Below, piece after piece: positions 1 through 13,261 of a DNA stretch of 64,000 nt. The stretch's first letter is position 1, and each line of letters starts with the position of its first letter. Source of the DNA: Talinum fruticosum. Its lineage: Eukaryota; Streptophyta; Magnoliopsida; Caryophyllales; Talinaceae. A program made the position numbers and the translations under genes. Location of the stretch: the NCBI GenBank assembly GCA_021018815.1, contig JAITYX010000032.1, forward strand, positions 3,472,001 through 3,536,000, written 5' to 3'. The notes under the pieces are model-generated. The model was given only the letters and a program-made list of their open reading frames with translations, made no database searches and was not told the origin of the DNA.

Positions 1-596
1 TTTTGTATATGTCGATAGTTTGTTTGAGTCCTATCTATTAAGATCAAAGGATCCAAAACCGAAATTTTAAAAAAAAGAAAGAGTTTATACGTTTAAGTCC
101 CTTGCTTGAGAACTTTATTTGATGATGCTGAGATAATCATAAGGCAAGTTTTGTTGCTTTATTGGATTTTCCACGTTCATTTATATATTTAGCAAAGATT
201 TTACATTTTACGCATGTATGTTTCTCTGGATTTATTCACTTTTTGTATGTTATTTTTTCATAGAAAAAGTAATCAGAAATGAATTTTTAAACATTTCTTC
301 TTGTTAGGAAATTTAATATAATTTGAATTGGAGTGTATTATGTGGAAGACAGAAGGAGGCCGTAGACATTAGAGAAGTATTGGCAAAAACAATGACATCA
401 AGATGGACATCGTGGTTTTTACGTGGAAACCTCAAAACGGGAGAAAATCACGGCAGCAAAGGGCAATCGAATCCATTATAATAACCAGAGTACAAAAATA
501 TAGATCTCAAGGGGCTAATAAGCGCAACAAAATCATATGTAAATAGATACAAGATCTCAAGGGATTTATAAACACTACGAGATCATTGGTAAAACT

Positions 597-748
597 CTCT
601 AACAAAAGGTAGATAGAAGCAATAGGAAGCATAATTGGTATCGAAATCCTCACTAAAATTAGCCTCCCTCCCCTCTAACAAAAGGTGGATAGAAGCAATA
701 GGAGGCATAATTGGTATCGAAATTCTCACTAAAATTAGCCCACGGAGG
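597..748. repeat. Two-copy tandem duplication, 76-bp unit
   Basis: Copy one begins at about 597 and copy two at about 673. Both start with ctctaacaaaaggt and continue through an almost identical stretch to a shared attagcc. The copies differ at a handful of sites (for example agatag/ggatag). A weaker repeat of agatctcaagg lies just upstream at about 500-560. Confidence 0.85.
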
Positions 749-2629
749 GAGGTGACACTCTCCAACGTCACAAATGGTGGGGGTAAAGCCACACTTGGAA
801 TGGTTGAAAAATCACCATATTTATAGGCTTGAATGGTGGAGGAGAATGTGATCTTTGGTTTGCTTGGACTAATTGTAACTCCTCATAATAATTCAAAATA
901 AATCACCATAAAACTCTTTATAAATGCTTAACAATTAACACCTTAATAAAATCTTAAACTGCTCATAATAGGGTTAGAATTCCCATACGAGATCCCCTTG
1001 AATACTCGAAACAAAACGAATGTAACGGACGATGCAACGCCCGATACGGGCCGTGTCCATTGACACGGCAGGCGACACATATAAATATTAGTTTTTTTTT
1101 TCAATTAGATTAGATCTTTTTGTAAATAATTCTAAAGAAGGAAATTAAGCATTAGATGAAGAGACGTAGGCCATGCTAATGACATGAAGTTGATACGAAG
1201 GATGCGTTAATTTTTATGTTGCTTTTTTTAAAAAAAAATTATAAGCCTTTTATTTCAATTGCTAAAATATACAAATAGCTGAGTTAAATATCAAAATATT
1301 TGAGAGCTATTGGCCAATCAAACCGCAATAAATTTAGAGCAATGTTTAATTGGATAATATTTTCTACTTTTTTTTTCTTTTTCCTCCAATCATGTTCCAA
1401 AAAAGAGTATTCAGCTGCTTAAAATTCATTAGATTTCCAGGTGACTATAGAAAACAATAATAATAAAAGGGAAGGTTCCCAATCAAAAAGCTCAGCTGAG
1501 ATTTTTATATGCATATGGGAGCGTGTAATTTTAGGTAACACACCATTATATAAGTCTCATAAAATCTCCCTATTTTCTTAGCAGATACTCCTAGAAATAT
1601 AATTGATGTTTTGGGGTCGGAAAGAATATGACCCCTCGTTTTGGCAATAATTGTGAATTTGGTAATCCCTAATGCTAATCATGAATTATGTTAGATTTAT
1701 ATGTTGGAATCTCCTTTATACACACACACGCTTGTGCGGTATATTTAGTTTTTGTAGTCGAATGCGATTTTGTGTCGATTTTGTGCTAGTAATATATACG
1801 TGTTAGACTGGGTTGAAAACCTTTAAAATTTGAACTTTGAAAAATTATATGTATTTACAACTATTTTTGTGTAGAGAAAATTGGTGTTTGCAGGAGTGTG
1901 ATGACCTCATATAGAATTATAGGGGTTTTCAATTATATAAGGTAGTGATTATCAATTTTCAATTCTATTAGTAAAAATGAGAGGAAATAGTTAATGATAG
2001 TAATTTGCAGTTGAAATTACAAAGAATTTTGTGACTAAGTAATTTGTGAAGTGAATGCATAAGATATGGTCTGTTAAGCCGTCCCCTTTTAAATTCGAAG
2101 AAAGAAAAACTCGAGGTTGATTCGTAGTCGATAATGATAAATGAGGAGGATAACTAGTGTCGGGACAAGTGGGAGTGATGGTTTTGGGCCAATGTAAAGA
2201 GGATCAACAATGTTGCTACCAAGTTCCAACAGTATCTTTATAAATTATCTCGTATTTTAAATTTATAGACTTGGATTGCTATATACGATAATTTAGTTTA
2301 CTTTCTTTTAAAAATTTATCTCCTATTTTCATGATCTTCTTCCTAATTAAATAGATTATTGTCATCTGTTTGAAGATATAATTTTTGACGTTTGGTGGAG
2401 AACATTAATTGGTGGATGTTGGGGTTATGTTCTTTCTTAATCGGGTTACTCAACATGGTGGTCCAATAGGGTAAGTCTAAATGGACCCGTTTGATTTTGT
2501 GTGGTCGGACTATTTCTTACCATTTGGGAGTAGAGGCTTAATTGGTCCTAACCAAATACTTAATTTTATGAAATTAAAACTATTTTTTAAAAATGATTTT
2601 GAAAAAAAAAACTCCTCTGTGTTCTTTTT

Positions 2630-2735
2630 TTGTGTGTGTGCAAAGGAGCAATAAAGGGTAATGCAATACAATTGGGAGGGAAATCAAACCCAAGCACCTA
2701 ATGTACTTAAGACCCTGCACTCGACTATTAGGCCA
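2630..2735 (-). mobile_element. Possible tRNA-derived SINE relic
   Basis: Read on the minus strand, this piece has a box-A-like segment (tggcctaatagtcgagtgc) followed about 30 bases later by a box-B-like segment (gggtttgatttcc). That spacing and wording resemble tRNA-derived plant SINE heads. No tail or target duplication was established, so this is tentative. Confidence 0.35.
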
Positions 2736-4009
2736 TGATCTATTTTATGTGTACTTTTCAATACATTTTAAAGTGTGTTTTTTGTTGTTGAAAATGGGTT
2801 TTAATTAGAAGTAGAGGTGGATTTAGAATTTTTATTTATAATTATCTCAAGTTATAGTTTTATAAAAATACGATAAGTACCACTTTGAATTCAAAAGTGT
2901 GAACACTAAAAAACAATATTTGGTACCGTTTAGAAATTAACGTTCGTCATTGAAGTACATATTAGTCGTTTCATTTCGTTTCTATGAGAATTTTAGGTTT
3001 AATATAAAATAACTTATCAATACCCCAAATCACGTTAATTTCTTCGATAGGTATGTATTCATGTTCACACTTTTCTTTAACAAAAGAAACTCATCGTAAG
3101 TTTCCAAAAACGTTGAATTGAAAAATACAGCTTTATAATTTTTCTTGTCTTGCCTTGGACAGAAAAATATGAGTTGTACGATTCAAACATTCAAAAGAAA
3201 AGTCATAGCATTAGACCCAAATCAATGGCTTGCTCGCCCCTTGTGACAGTTGTTGTGCGACGCTTTGTTTCCACAACAATACAAGGAAATGATACATCGA
3301 CTTTTATGACTTGGCCCTCCTCATATGGTCCCAATTCCCAATCCTAACCCTATTCATTTTGGGATCTCATTTTTTTCAAAATTTTTTATTTACTTCAAAA
3401 TCAACTTGCAATAATCAGAGGAATAATTTTGTGTTTATCTTTTTTTTAATAGCTAATGAATATATTAATTTTTAATGCATATTCAAGTGGGTTAGGAGAG
3501 GTAACTAGTTTTGATAAACATCGATTACCAAGATAATGTTCCAATGTTTATAATCTCATAGATGTTATATTATTATTTTAAACTCACAAAATTTTCCTAT
3601 TTTTCTATCTGTCCATCCAATCATATATATGTGAAAAGACGTACTTCTAAGTATATGATTGGACATTGCAATTATAATAGTATAATTTATAAATGGTATT
3701 AATAAATAGTGCATAATTTGTTAAGGTTGGAATAATTAGGATTTGGGTCGACATCAAATTTATAAGTTTGGGCTCGGTTTTCTGTTCAGATTACACAATC
3801 GGATTCGGCTCGGATCAAAATTTAATACCAGTAGTAACATTTGACAATTCTTCAGGAAAAGAAAAAAAAAGACTTGACATTGACAAGTGGCATACAAAAA
3901 CAAATAAAAAAACAGCGATATTTATTTTTTCATTTGGAAAAAAATAACCAAAAAAAAAAAAAAAACTCCAAATAAGGGGTGCTGGTGTCGCTTAATTTCT
4001 TTCCTTTTT

Positions 4010-4193
4010 CTCTCTCCTCTCTCTCTCTCTCTCTCTCCCTCTCTCTCTGAAGCGAACCGGCGGACTCGAAAAAAGGGGAAAAAGGAGGGGAGAGAGGATC
4101 GCCAGGCCAAGCGTTCTCTTCGTCGGCGAATTCTGTGGGTTTCGGACTGTGAATCGATCAAGCTTTAATCTCACTTTGGTACCTACAATTGCA

Positions 4194-4238
<45 letters not shown>

Positions 4239-4240
4239 CT
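4010..4240 (+). promoter_or_regulatory. CT-rich leader (Y-patch-like) of RABE1 gene
   Basis: Two CT microsatellites (about 4013-4047 and 4196-4235) sit upstream of the start codon at 4411, in sense orientation. CT-rich patches around the transcription start are typical of plant core promoters. A sequence ending in tttgcag at about 4368 suggests that a leader intron is removed before the coding exon; this is inference. Confidence 0.5.
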
Positions 4241-4410
4241 TCAATGGCCGATCCCTGCTTAACTTGAGTCTCTCTCTCGCTCGATCTGGTTATTTTCATT
4301 CTTTTTTTGTTTTCGCTTGAATTTGGTTTGATTTAGGCGTGATTTGTGGATTTTTATTCATTTGCAGAAAAAGAGCCCGATATTTTTAGGGTTTCAGGAG
4401 GTCTTCATTA

Positions 4411-7024
<2,614 letters not shown>

Positions 7025-7329
7025 GGTGGAGGTCAGTTTATTGGACCAGCTGACGTGGCAAATGGAATTATGTGTGCAAAAAACAGAAGATTCTGATTGT
7101 GATGGATGCGTGTAATATTTGTTACCATCATTCTTTCCTTAAAAACTTGTTTTAGTGTGTCGAAGGATAGTTGCTTATTAATGAGTAATTTGTTCCAGTT
7201 TCAGACTCTGTTCTCTTTCCATCATCCTAATTGAAGAATGCTTACTACACTCCCTGTTCTTGGAGTTTTTCCCTAAAATCTCCAGTTCATATCTCCTTTT
7301 AAATGGCTTTGGTGAGAACCATCACGTCC

Positions 7330-7770
7330 ATAATTAAAGGTGTATTCGAGCCGAACCAAACCTGCTAGGCTCGGAGCTCGGTTTGTAAGTATCGTTTATA
7401 GTTCGAGCTCGGCAAAGTCAAACTCGGCTCGGCCTTAGCTCGTTAGTTCACTATGCTACTCATGTTTTTATGTTCAGAGTTACACTTTATACTTACTATA
7501 AAAACACAAACTTGAACTTAATTGAGACTCCTTTTTCTCAACAATCACAATGTACACACTTAAGAAAATAGTATCCGGGCTTGTTTAGGCTCGTTCGACT
7601 TGTCAGTTTGTTTGTTCGTTCGTTCGTTCGTCTCATTTAAAATTGGCTCGTGTAAGAAAATTACAAGCTCGAGCTCCGCTCGGATAATATCCAGGCTCGG
7701 TTTGGGTCGACTCTGCGTAAGTTCGGCTTGGCAAGCCTTTATGCAAGCCGACTTGGCTCGAGATACACCC
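7330..7770. repeat. GGCTCG/GAGCTCG-rich dispersed repeat
   Basis: The segment is built of variations on ctcggctcg, gagctcgg and gttcgttcgttcg. Similar wording recurs at about 39690-39830, and less clearly at 3740-3830. This is a common type of dispersed plant repeat that I cannot assign to a superfamily. Confidence 0.5.
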
Positions 7771-8209
7771 CTATCCATAATAGTTTATTAATTTGCCTAT
7801 TGAGAATACACAACTGACAATTTATACATGATTATGCATCTACTTTTATTAACTTCATTATTTTGCAAAATCGGTCCCAACTTCTAACTAATCTGATTGA
7901 GCTGGGAACATAATCCACATCAAACAAAAAAAAAAAAACTGACATAACATGGGATTGTTGACCATATGATTGAACATAACCAACTTTTTAAACTGGCCCA
8001 ACTCAATTGGCCCATTAACCTCGCATCCAATGAACTTCAAACACAGAAACATATACAAACTAAACAGGGCGTCAAGATTTTGACCTAATATATGTTGGGG
8101 CTCTATTTCAATCACCATACCAAAACATTATAAAAAATACTTTTCTTTTTTCCTCCTTTAAAAATTCCTTATTTTTTGATATTTTTTTAGTGATACATGA
8201 TCTGAGTCT

Positions 8210-8461
8210 GATTCCACTTTATAATTACTAAGGATAAAATTAAATATCGTTTGGTATTTGTTATTAGAATTACGAAGACAAAAACACTTAAATCTTTCTC
8301 TAAGAGTCTCCTCTCATCACCTAAATTGTGTCCTCGATTCCACTTTATAATTACTAAGGATAAAATTAAATATCGTTTGGTATTTGTTATTAGAATTACG
8401 AAGACAAAAACACTTAAATCTTTCTCTAAGAGTCTCCTCTCATCACCTAAATTGTGTCCTC
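8210..8461. repeat. Perfect two-copy tandem duplication, 126-bp unit
   Basis: Bases 8210-8335 and 8336-8461 read identically by eye, beginning gattccactttataatta. Because 126 is a multiple of three, an open frame runs through both copies and shows a repeated 42-residue peptide. That frame has no other sign of being a gene. The identity implies a recent duplication or an assembly artefact. Confidence 0.9.
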
Positions 8462-8836
8462 CACATATTTTTTATTATGAGGAATTAATTAATAAAAAGA
8501 GGGCAAGTCTTGAAAAACCAATTTCAACAATCACACAGATAATTGTGCACGACCATGACCATCCCTACTCATCACGCTCGTAAATAGTCCCACGAGGAAA
8601 CGTCTCCTCATTTTTCCTTTTACTTTATCTTTTCCTTTCTTATATTTTTACTTGGTTTGATTTTCTTTGATTTATTTGTTTGAATTTACTATCTATTTTG
8701 CTTAAAGCACAAGTTTTGAACCAAAAAAACTGTAGGATGTCTTTGGTTTAGATTTTTGGTGCACGTTTTTCATATTTAAAAAATTTTAGCATTAACTATA
8801 ACAATATAAGAGGTGGTTTCTCTAATAATTAGTATA

Positions 8837-9047
8837 TTGTTTTTGGTAAACAGACCCGCCCATAATGCGCCCCCTATCTAAGGGGATACCCAGCGTGGTC
8901 TACGGGCCGGGAGGAGGAGATGTCAGGGTACAAAGCTATCCCCACCACAGTTTCCTCAAATTGAGAAAATTGTTCCCCCAAATTCGAACCTGGGGGAGGA
9001 GGGAGGAGGATAGAGTCGGTGACCACTGCTTCACTAATCCCCTCGGC
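8837..9047 (-). mobile_element. Probable tRNA-derived SINE flanked by target duplication
   Basis: The segment is GC-rich against its AT-rich surroundings. On the minus strand it carries a box-A-like stretch (gccgaggggattagtg) and, about 60 bases on, a box-B-like aggttcgaatttggg. It is flanked by near-identical 16-mers, tctaataattagtata at 8821-8836 and tctagtgattagtata at 9048-9063, as expected for a retroposition target duplication. No coding potential. Confidence 0.55.
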
Positions 9048-9374
9048 TCTAGTGATTAGTATATGGATTTGACTAAAGTCCTCCATTTTAGTTGGATTGT
9101 ATATAAACTCATATATCATTGCTTTATCATATGTCAATTCTTTTCGTTAATCCAGTTTTATTCAACTAAAAAATACCCTAATTATTTAAATATTTAATTT
9201 TTTTAAAAAATATGATTAAGAGAAAAACCACACATTGTATATGCATCTGATTCTTAGCGGAATAGTATATTTTGTTAATGTGATTCCTGTTGGTTCAAAT
9301 TGTTATGCAGATTAATTAACATGATTTTGATACATTTTTTATATCTAATTTGCAGTCTTAATTTTATTGAATAG

Positions 9375-9503
9375 GGACTTGATAAAGATGCATTCAAGGG
9401 GCCTTTTTCTAACCCTAACCCTAAGAAGCGTGTTGAACCCCTCGAGACTGGTATCGGCTCCCTTGATGCTTGGCTTAAACCAAATGACACCTCCAACAAG
9501 TAG
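9375..9503 (+). pseudogene. Orphan coding-like terminal exon of unknown gene
   Basis: After a plausible acceptor (ttgaatag at 9374), an open frame of 42 codons runs to TAG at 9501-9503. The peptide starts GLDKDAFKGPFSNPNPKKRV and ends with a Leu-Asp-Ala-Trp-Leu-Lys-Pro segment. It reads like real protein sequence, basic and proline-rich and then ending in a short amphipathic tail, but I do not recognise the family. No upstream exon was found nearby, so it may be a captured or left-behind last exon. The telomere-like aaccctaaccctaa inside it is simply its Asn-Pro codons. Confidence 0.3.
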
Positions 9504-10915
9504 AATTTCGCTCTATGTAATCTTTTTCCCCTAACTCTTGAAATAAATTGTCAGTTAAAGTGATAACAATCTCATCTCGTTAAAAAAAAAGAACACAAAT
9601 TTAAATCCTTAGAAGTGCAATTATTGAAGGGTTCATATCTTAAACCTTCACGTTATTAAAGGGATTAGGCTCTGCAAAGCCGAGAATACCCTTGCTCCAA
9701 ACCAAAAATAAATTTAAAAAAAACTTCTTCCCCAATCCTTGAAATGAAAGATATAAAGAGTTTGCTTCAGATCTCAGTCTTTCCTTCGCAGCAAAAGACT
9801 TTACTCATTTGACCTAATTTTTGTTATCAACAAGTTGGATTCTGCGATTTTGTAGTCAACAAAAATTAAATATTTTGATTGAAATCTTGATCTTTCTTTG
9901 ACAATATATAGGTTAAATACTCACGGGAATTCTTTTTAGGGTATTATTTTTTGAGGAAAATGTATTATTTATCCACTATTTTGCAAAATTTATACATTCT
10001 TCTGTAGCAATCTTAATCAACAGCTAGACGAGTTAAAATTATGATGCTGAAGCGAGAAGCGTGATTATAGCAGATCAGCGCGCCTTCTTTACATTCAAAT
10101 TTAATTTGGGGAGATCAAGTTTTTGACAAAATAAATAGCAAAGTGCACGATCTATTGATCAGTTTAGCTATTAATTTCTAATAATATTGTTATTGGATTT
10201 TATTCTTTTTTAAAAAAGCACATTAACTTAATTCTATGAATAAATAAGAATATTTCAAAAAAATTTATTAATGCAATAAAATGAAATACAGTAGTTCAAT
10301 AATTCGTTTGCCCTTCCCTGGGTTGTGGACTAAATTAAAATTAGCTTAAATCCAAAATCTGGAATAAATGTAATATATATATAAGGAATAATAAAATTAA
10401 AATAATAATATATATAAAAATAATACCCCCATATATATGAAGACTTCTCTCATAGGTGTGATTTTACCATTATAAAAATGGTTGTAAAAAATTAAGATAA
10501 GATTACATCAGAGTAACAGTATTGCTTAAGTAAGATGCATATAATTTTTGAAAATATTTCTAAAACATCTAAAATAAAAAAATTTGATAAATTTTTATGA
10601 GATTAAACATAATACAAAAAGTGATAAGCAAGCAATTGTTGATATTTCATGTATATATCTATAAAAAAATATGATAAAAAATATATAAACAAAATAAATA
10701 AATGTGAAAGAATAAACATGATGAACAAAATGTGAAAGAATAAACCTGATGAACCAGAACCAATTAGCCAAGTATGTGTATATCAAAAGAAAGAAATCAA
10801 CCAAAAAAAAATCCATCTATTCCTTTTTTTCATTTTTCTTTTTTTTTCTCTGTTAACTAACCTCTAGTTTTCCTCCAATATGTACAGCAGAAAATATCAC
10901 GGCTCAGCAGAGAAT

Positions 10916-11595
10916 CTAGCAATTGATTGGCTGTCTCAATTCCAACTTCAAGAAATCTCTTTCCTCCACAATTTCACCTTCTCCGATTTCATGTTCATGA
11001 TCTTCCTTCTTCGTCTCGAATTTTCCTACCGAAAATAAATTCAAATCAAGATCCAAACTGATGCGACGCTTACCGCCACTCCTAATTTCCTCCGGCATCG
11101 CGATCAACACGTTGTCCACGTCGTTCTTTCTCTTCTTCATCTCACAGCAATTGCTTCCGTCGCTATTCTCCGTACTTCCTTCCGTCGTGACGGTGCTTCC
11201 ACCTCCGGCGGCGGTGGCCGGGGAGGAGCAGGCTGCCGGTGGCGGCGCATGTGTCCGCCGAGCGCCTGTCCGATGAGGAATTCCTGGCCGCAGATCGAAC
11301 AGGCGTGAGTTTTCGGCTTCTTCGGCGGCGCCGGAGCGTCGGAGACGAACGCCTTTATCTTCTTGTGGCTGGCGCGGTGGCCGCCGAGAGCCTGGAAGGA
11401 CGCGAACTTCCTGTCGCAGGTCTTGCACGTGAACATGCAGGTCGGGTCCGCCGCGGCGGCAGGCTTCTCCGCTCCGATGACGCCTCCTCCAGAGGCGGAA
11501 GCGGCGGCGGCGGCTATCATCATGCAATTAGCCATGGCAAAGGTCTCGATTTCAGTTGCAGCGCCTCTGTTGTTCGTATGATTGATCGACGACAT
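10916..11595 (-). CDS. C2H2 zinc-finger repressor (ZAT-like), apparent -1 frameshift
   Basis: Intronless C1-2i zinc-finger gene, a nuclear transcriptional repressor of the stress-response ZAT class. The frame from ATG 11595 encodes two plant-type fingers: C57/C60-H73/H77 and C99/C102-H115/H119, each with the QALGGH core (68-73 and 110-115). That frame stops at 11137. The next frame carries the C-terminal EAR repression motif LDLDLNLF (11033-11056) and stops at 10916. Both halves are expected in one protein. The 680-nt span is one base short of 227 codons, and the frames meet near a run of four G at 11220-11223 (plus strand). I therefore read it as a 226-residue protein with one base lost in mutation or sequencing. 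A TATA box and CT-rich leader lie upstream. The exact ZAT paralogue is unclear. Confidence 0.88.
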
Positions 11596-11610
11596 GGAGA
11601 TTTCTGGTAA

Positions 11611-11635
11611 AGAGAGAGAGAGAGAGAGAGAGAGT
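11611..11635 (-). repeat. GA/CT microsatellite in ZAT leader
   Basis: A perfect GA run on the plus strand (CT in the sense of the gene) lies between the TATA box and the start codon. It matches the CT-patch position seen in other genes of the window. Confidence 0.8.
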
Positions 11636-11718
11636 AGGGAGGAAGAAATTAGGTTGGATTCTGGATAAGCGAGGGGAAGAGGTGGTGAGAGAAAATAGTT
11701 GATGCTGGTAGTGGCAAG

Positions 11719-11726
11719 TATTTATA
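11719..11726 (-). promoter_or_regulatory. TATA box of ZAT-like gene
   Basis: On the minus strand the sequence reads TATAAATA, about 124 bases upstream of the start codon at 11595. W-box cores (TTGAC) occur within the next 150 bases upstream (about 11785 and 11849), which fits WRKY-controlled stress genes. The regulatory reading is inference. Confidence 0.65.
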
Positions 11727-12837
11727 CTGCGGCAAAGGGGGCAGCTCAGGGTTAGCTGAATAAACCGACTTAATTTGCGTTTGAGTTGACGACTTACTAT
11801 TGTATGGGGAGGGAAACTACGTGCTTGAAATTACCAAATTGTCCTTTTTGACTTGGTGGCTAAGTAGGGTACGGAAAGCAGGAAGCTTCTTTTCAGTGGT
11901 TTCCTTCCTAGTAAAGTACGTACCGAGGTATGTCATTTTATTTTTCCTTTTTCTTTTATTTTTTTATTCACACTTTTAAAGATTTTTTAAAGTGAAATTT
12001 CAACTAATTATCAGTAAATCCATTTTCCATGGTATTCTTAATTTTATTTCAAGCACTTACTTTGTTTTCACGTTAATAGTGAGCTGGAAAACATGCATAT
12101 TATTTGGTGGAAAAAATATATGATCGGGTAGTGAATGATTGTTATCTCCCATAAATTAAAATTACCTTTTTTATTCATTATTTTTTTTATATTTATAAAA
12201 TTATATGTATTATATTTTCTCGCAGATAAAGTTCATAAAATTAGAGATATTATTTGTACTTGTAGTATATGTCGACGGTACTAAAATTTTACAATTATTA
12301 ATAATTAATTTTGACAACCATTGAAAGGTTTGATAATTTTTAAATATAATACTACATTAATTCAATTATTAAGACAAGATATTTAAATAATATTTTGCCT
12401 TAAAACATTGAACACCACCCTATATTATACATACTCATTGAAATATGTAGCATATTGTCCTCATGGTGCTGCCTTGTCCTTGCTTTAATTTTTAAATAAA
12501 TGTATATGAAGGTAAAATATATATCATGTGACTTTTGAAAATGTTTACAGCCAGGAGTATAATATAGGTTATCTAAAATATGGAAAAAATATATATATAT
12601 ATATCTCATGTATATGCTTCTATATGCCTTTTTCTGTTATTTGTTCAAAAATTAGTCATTGAATTCAACTAAAAGTTGCATTCAAAATATGTAGTAATAT
12701 AATAGAATATGAATACAATATCTTTTTCTTCATTCACATCAGAAAGAAGCTCATTAATTATTTTTTGAGTTTTCTCATCAACTAGATGCTAAAAGAAAAA
12801 TAATGAGTCGTATTTCCCATTCAAGCTTAATATGTTT

Positions 12838-13261
12838 ACGTGTTCGGTAAAATTAATTATTATTTTAGTAGTGTTTAACTGTTTTAGTAGCTGTTAACTT
12901 GTTTTATTAACGATTAGTTATTATTGACTAGTGATTAGTGGTTAGATGTTCAACTAGTGATTCAAGATAAGTATGTTTAGTAATAATATTTGATTAAGTA
13001 GTAGATTTGTATAAAATGATTCAAAAGGACACGATTGATAGAAACTTTTAGAAAACAAAAGGAGAATTTCAGAAATACATGTGCAAACAATAGGTAGTGG
13101 TTTTGAAAACATTATTTCGAGTAACTTTTCGAAAACACTACATAAACCTCTAATCATTATGTCAAACACTACTTTGCCAAATACTTACATTTTTAGATAA
13201 ACAGTGTTTTACCTCATCTAAAACACTAACCATTATGTCAAAAGAGAGTAACAAACACGCC
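12838..13261. mobile_element. Possible MITE with short inverted ends
   Basis: The left end acgtgttcggtaa and the right end taacaaacacgcc are imperfect inverted repeats enclosing ~425 bp of AT-rich DNA with internal repeats of gttaac/agtgttt wording. No clear target duplication was seen. The pattern resembles hAT-type MITEs of plants. Confidence 0.35.

Larger units (their letters stand above)
1..4010. other. Gene-free AT-rich intergenic region
   Basis: I see no credible exon here; the open frames are short and unlike any family I know. The stretch holds a 76-bp tandem duplication (597-748), a possible tRNA-derived SINE relic at about 2630-2735, and long A/T runs. The last few hundred bases grade into the promoter of the RABE1 gene. 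Confidence 0.7.
7025..10915. other. Intergenic region with repeats
   Basis: The RABE1 3' untranslated region occupies the first few hundred bases. Then come a GAGCTCG/GGCTCG-rich repeat (about 7330-7770), a 126-bp duplication, a likely SINE, and an orphan coding-like exon at 9375-9503. From 9.5 to 10.9 kb it is AT-rich DNA in which I see no gene. Confidence 0.6.

Noticed and set aside
8251..8583. 110-codon open frame with an internal repeated peptide
   Set aside because: It exists only because a 126-bp noncoding unit is tandemly duplicated in frame. There are no motifs, and the start is not in a promoter-like context.
9411..9425. Telomere-like aaccctaaccctaa
   Set aside because: Only two repeats, and they coincide with Asn-Pro codons of the orphan exon; not an interstitial telomere.
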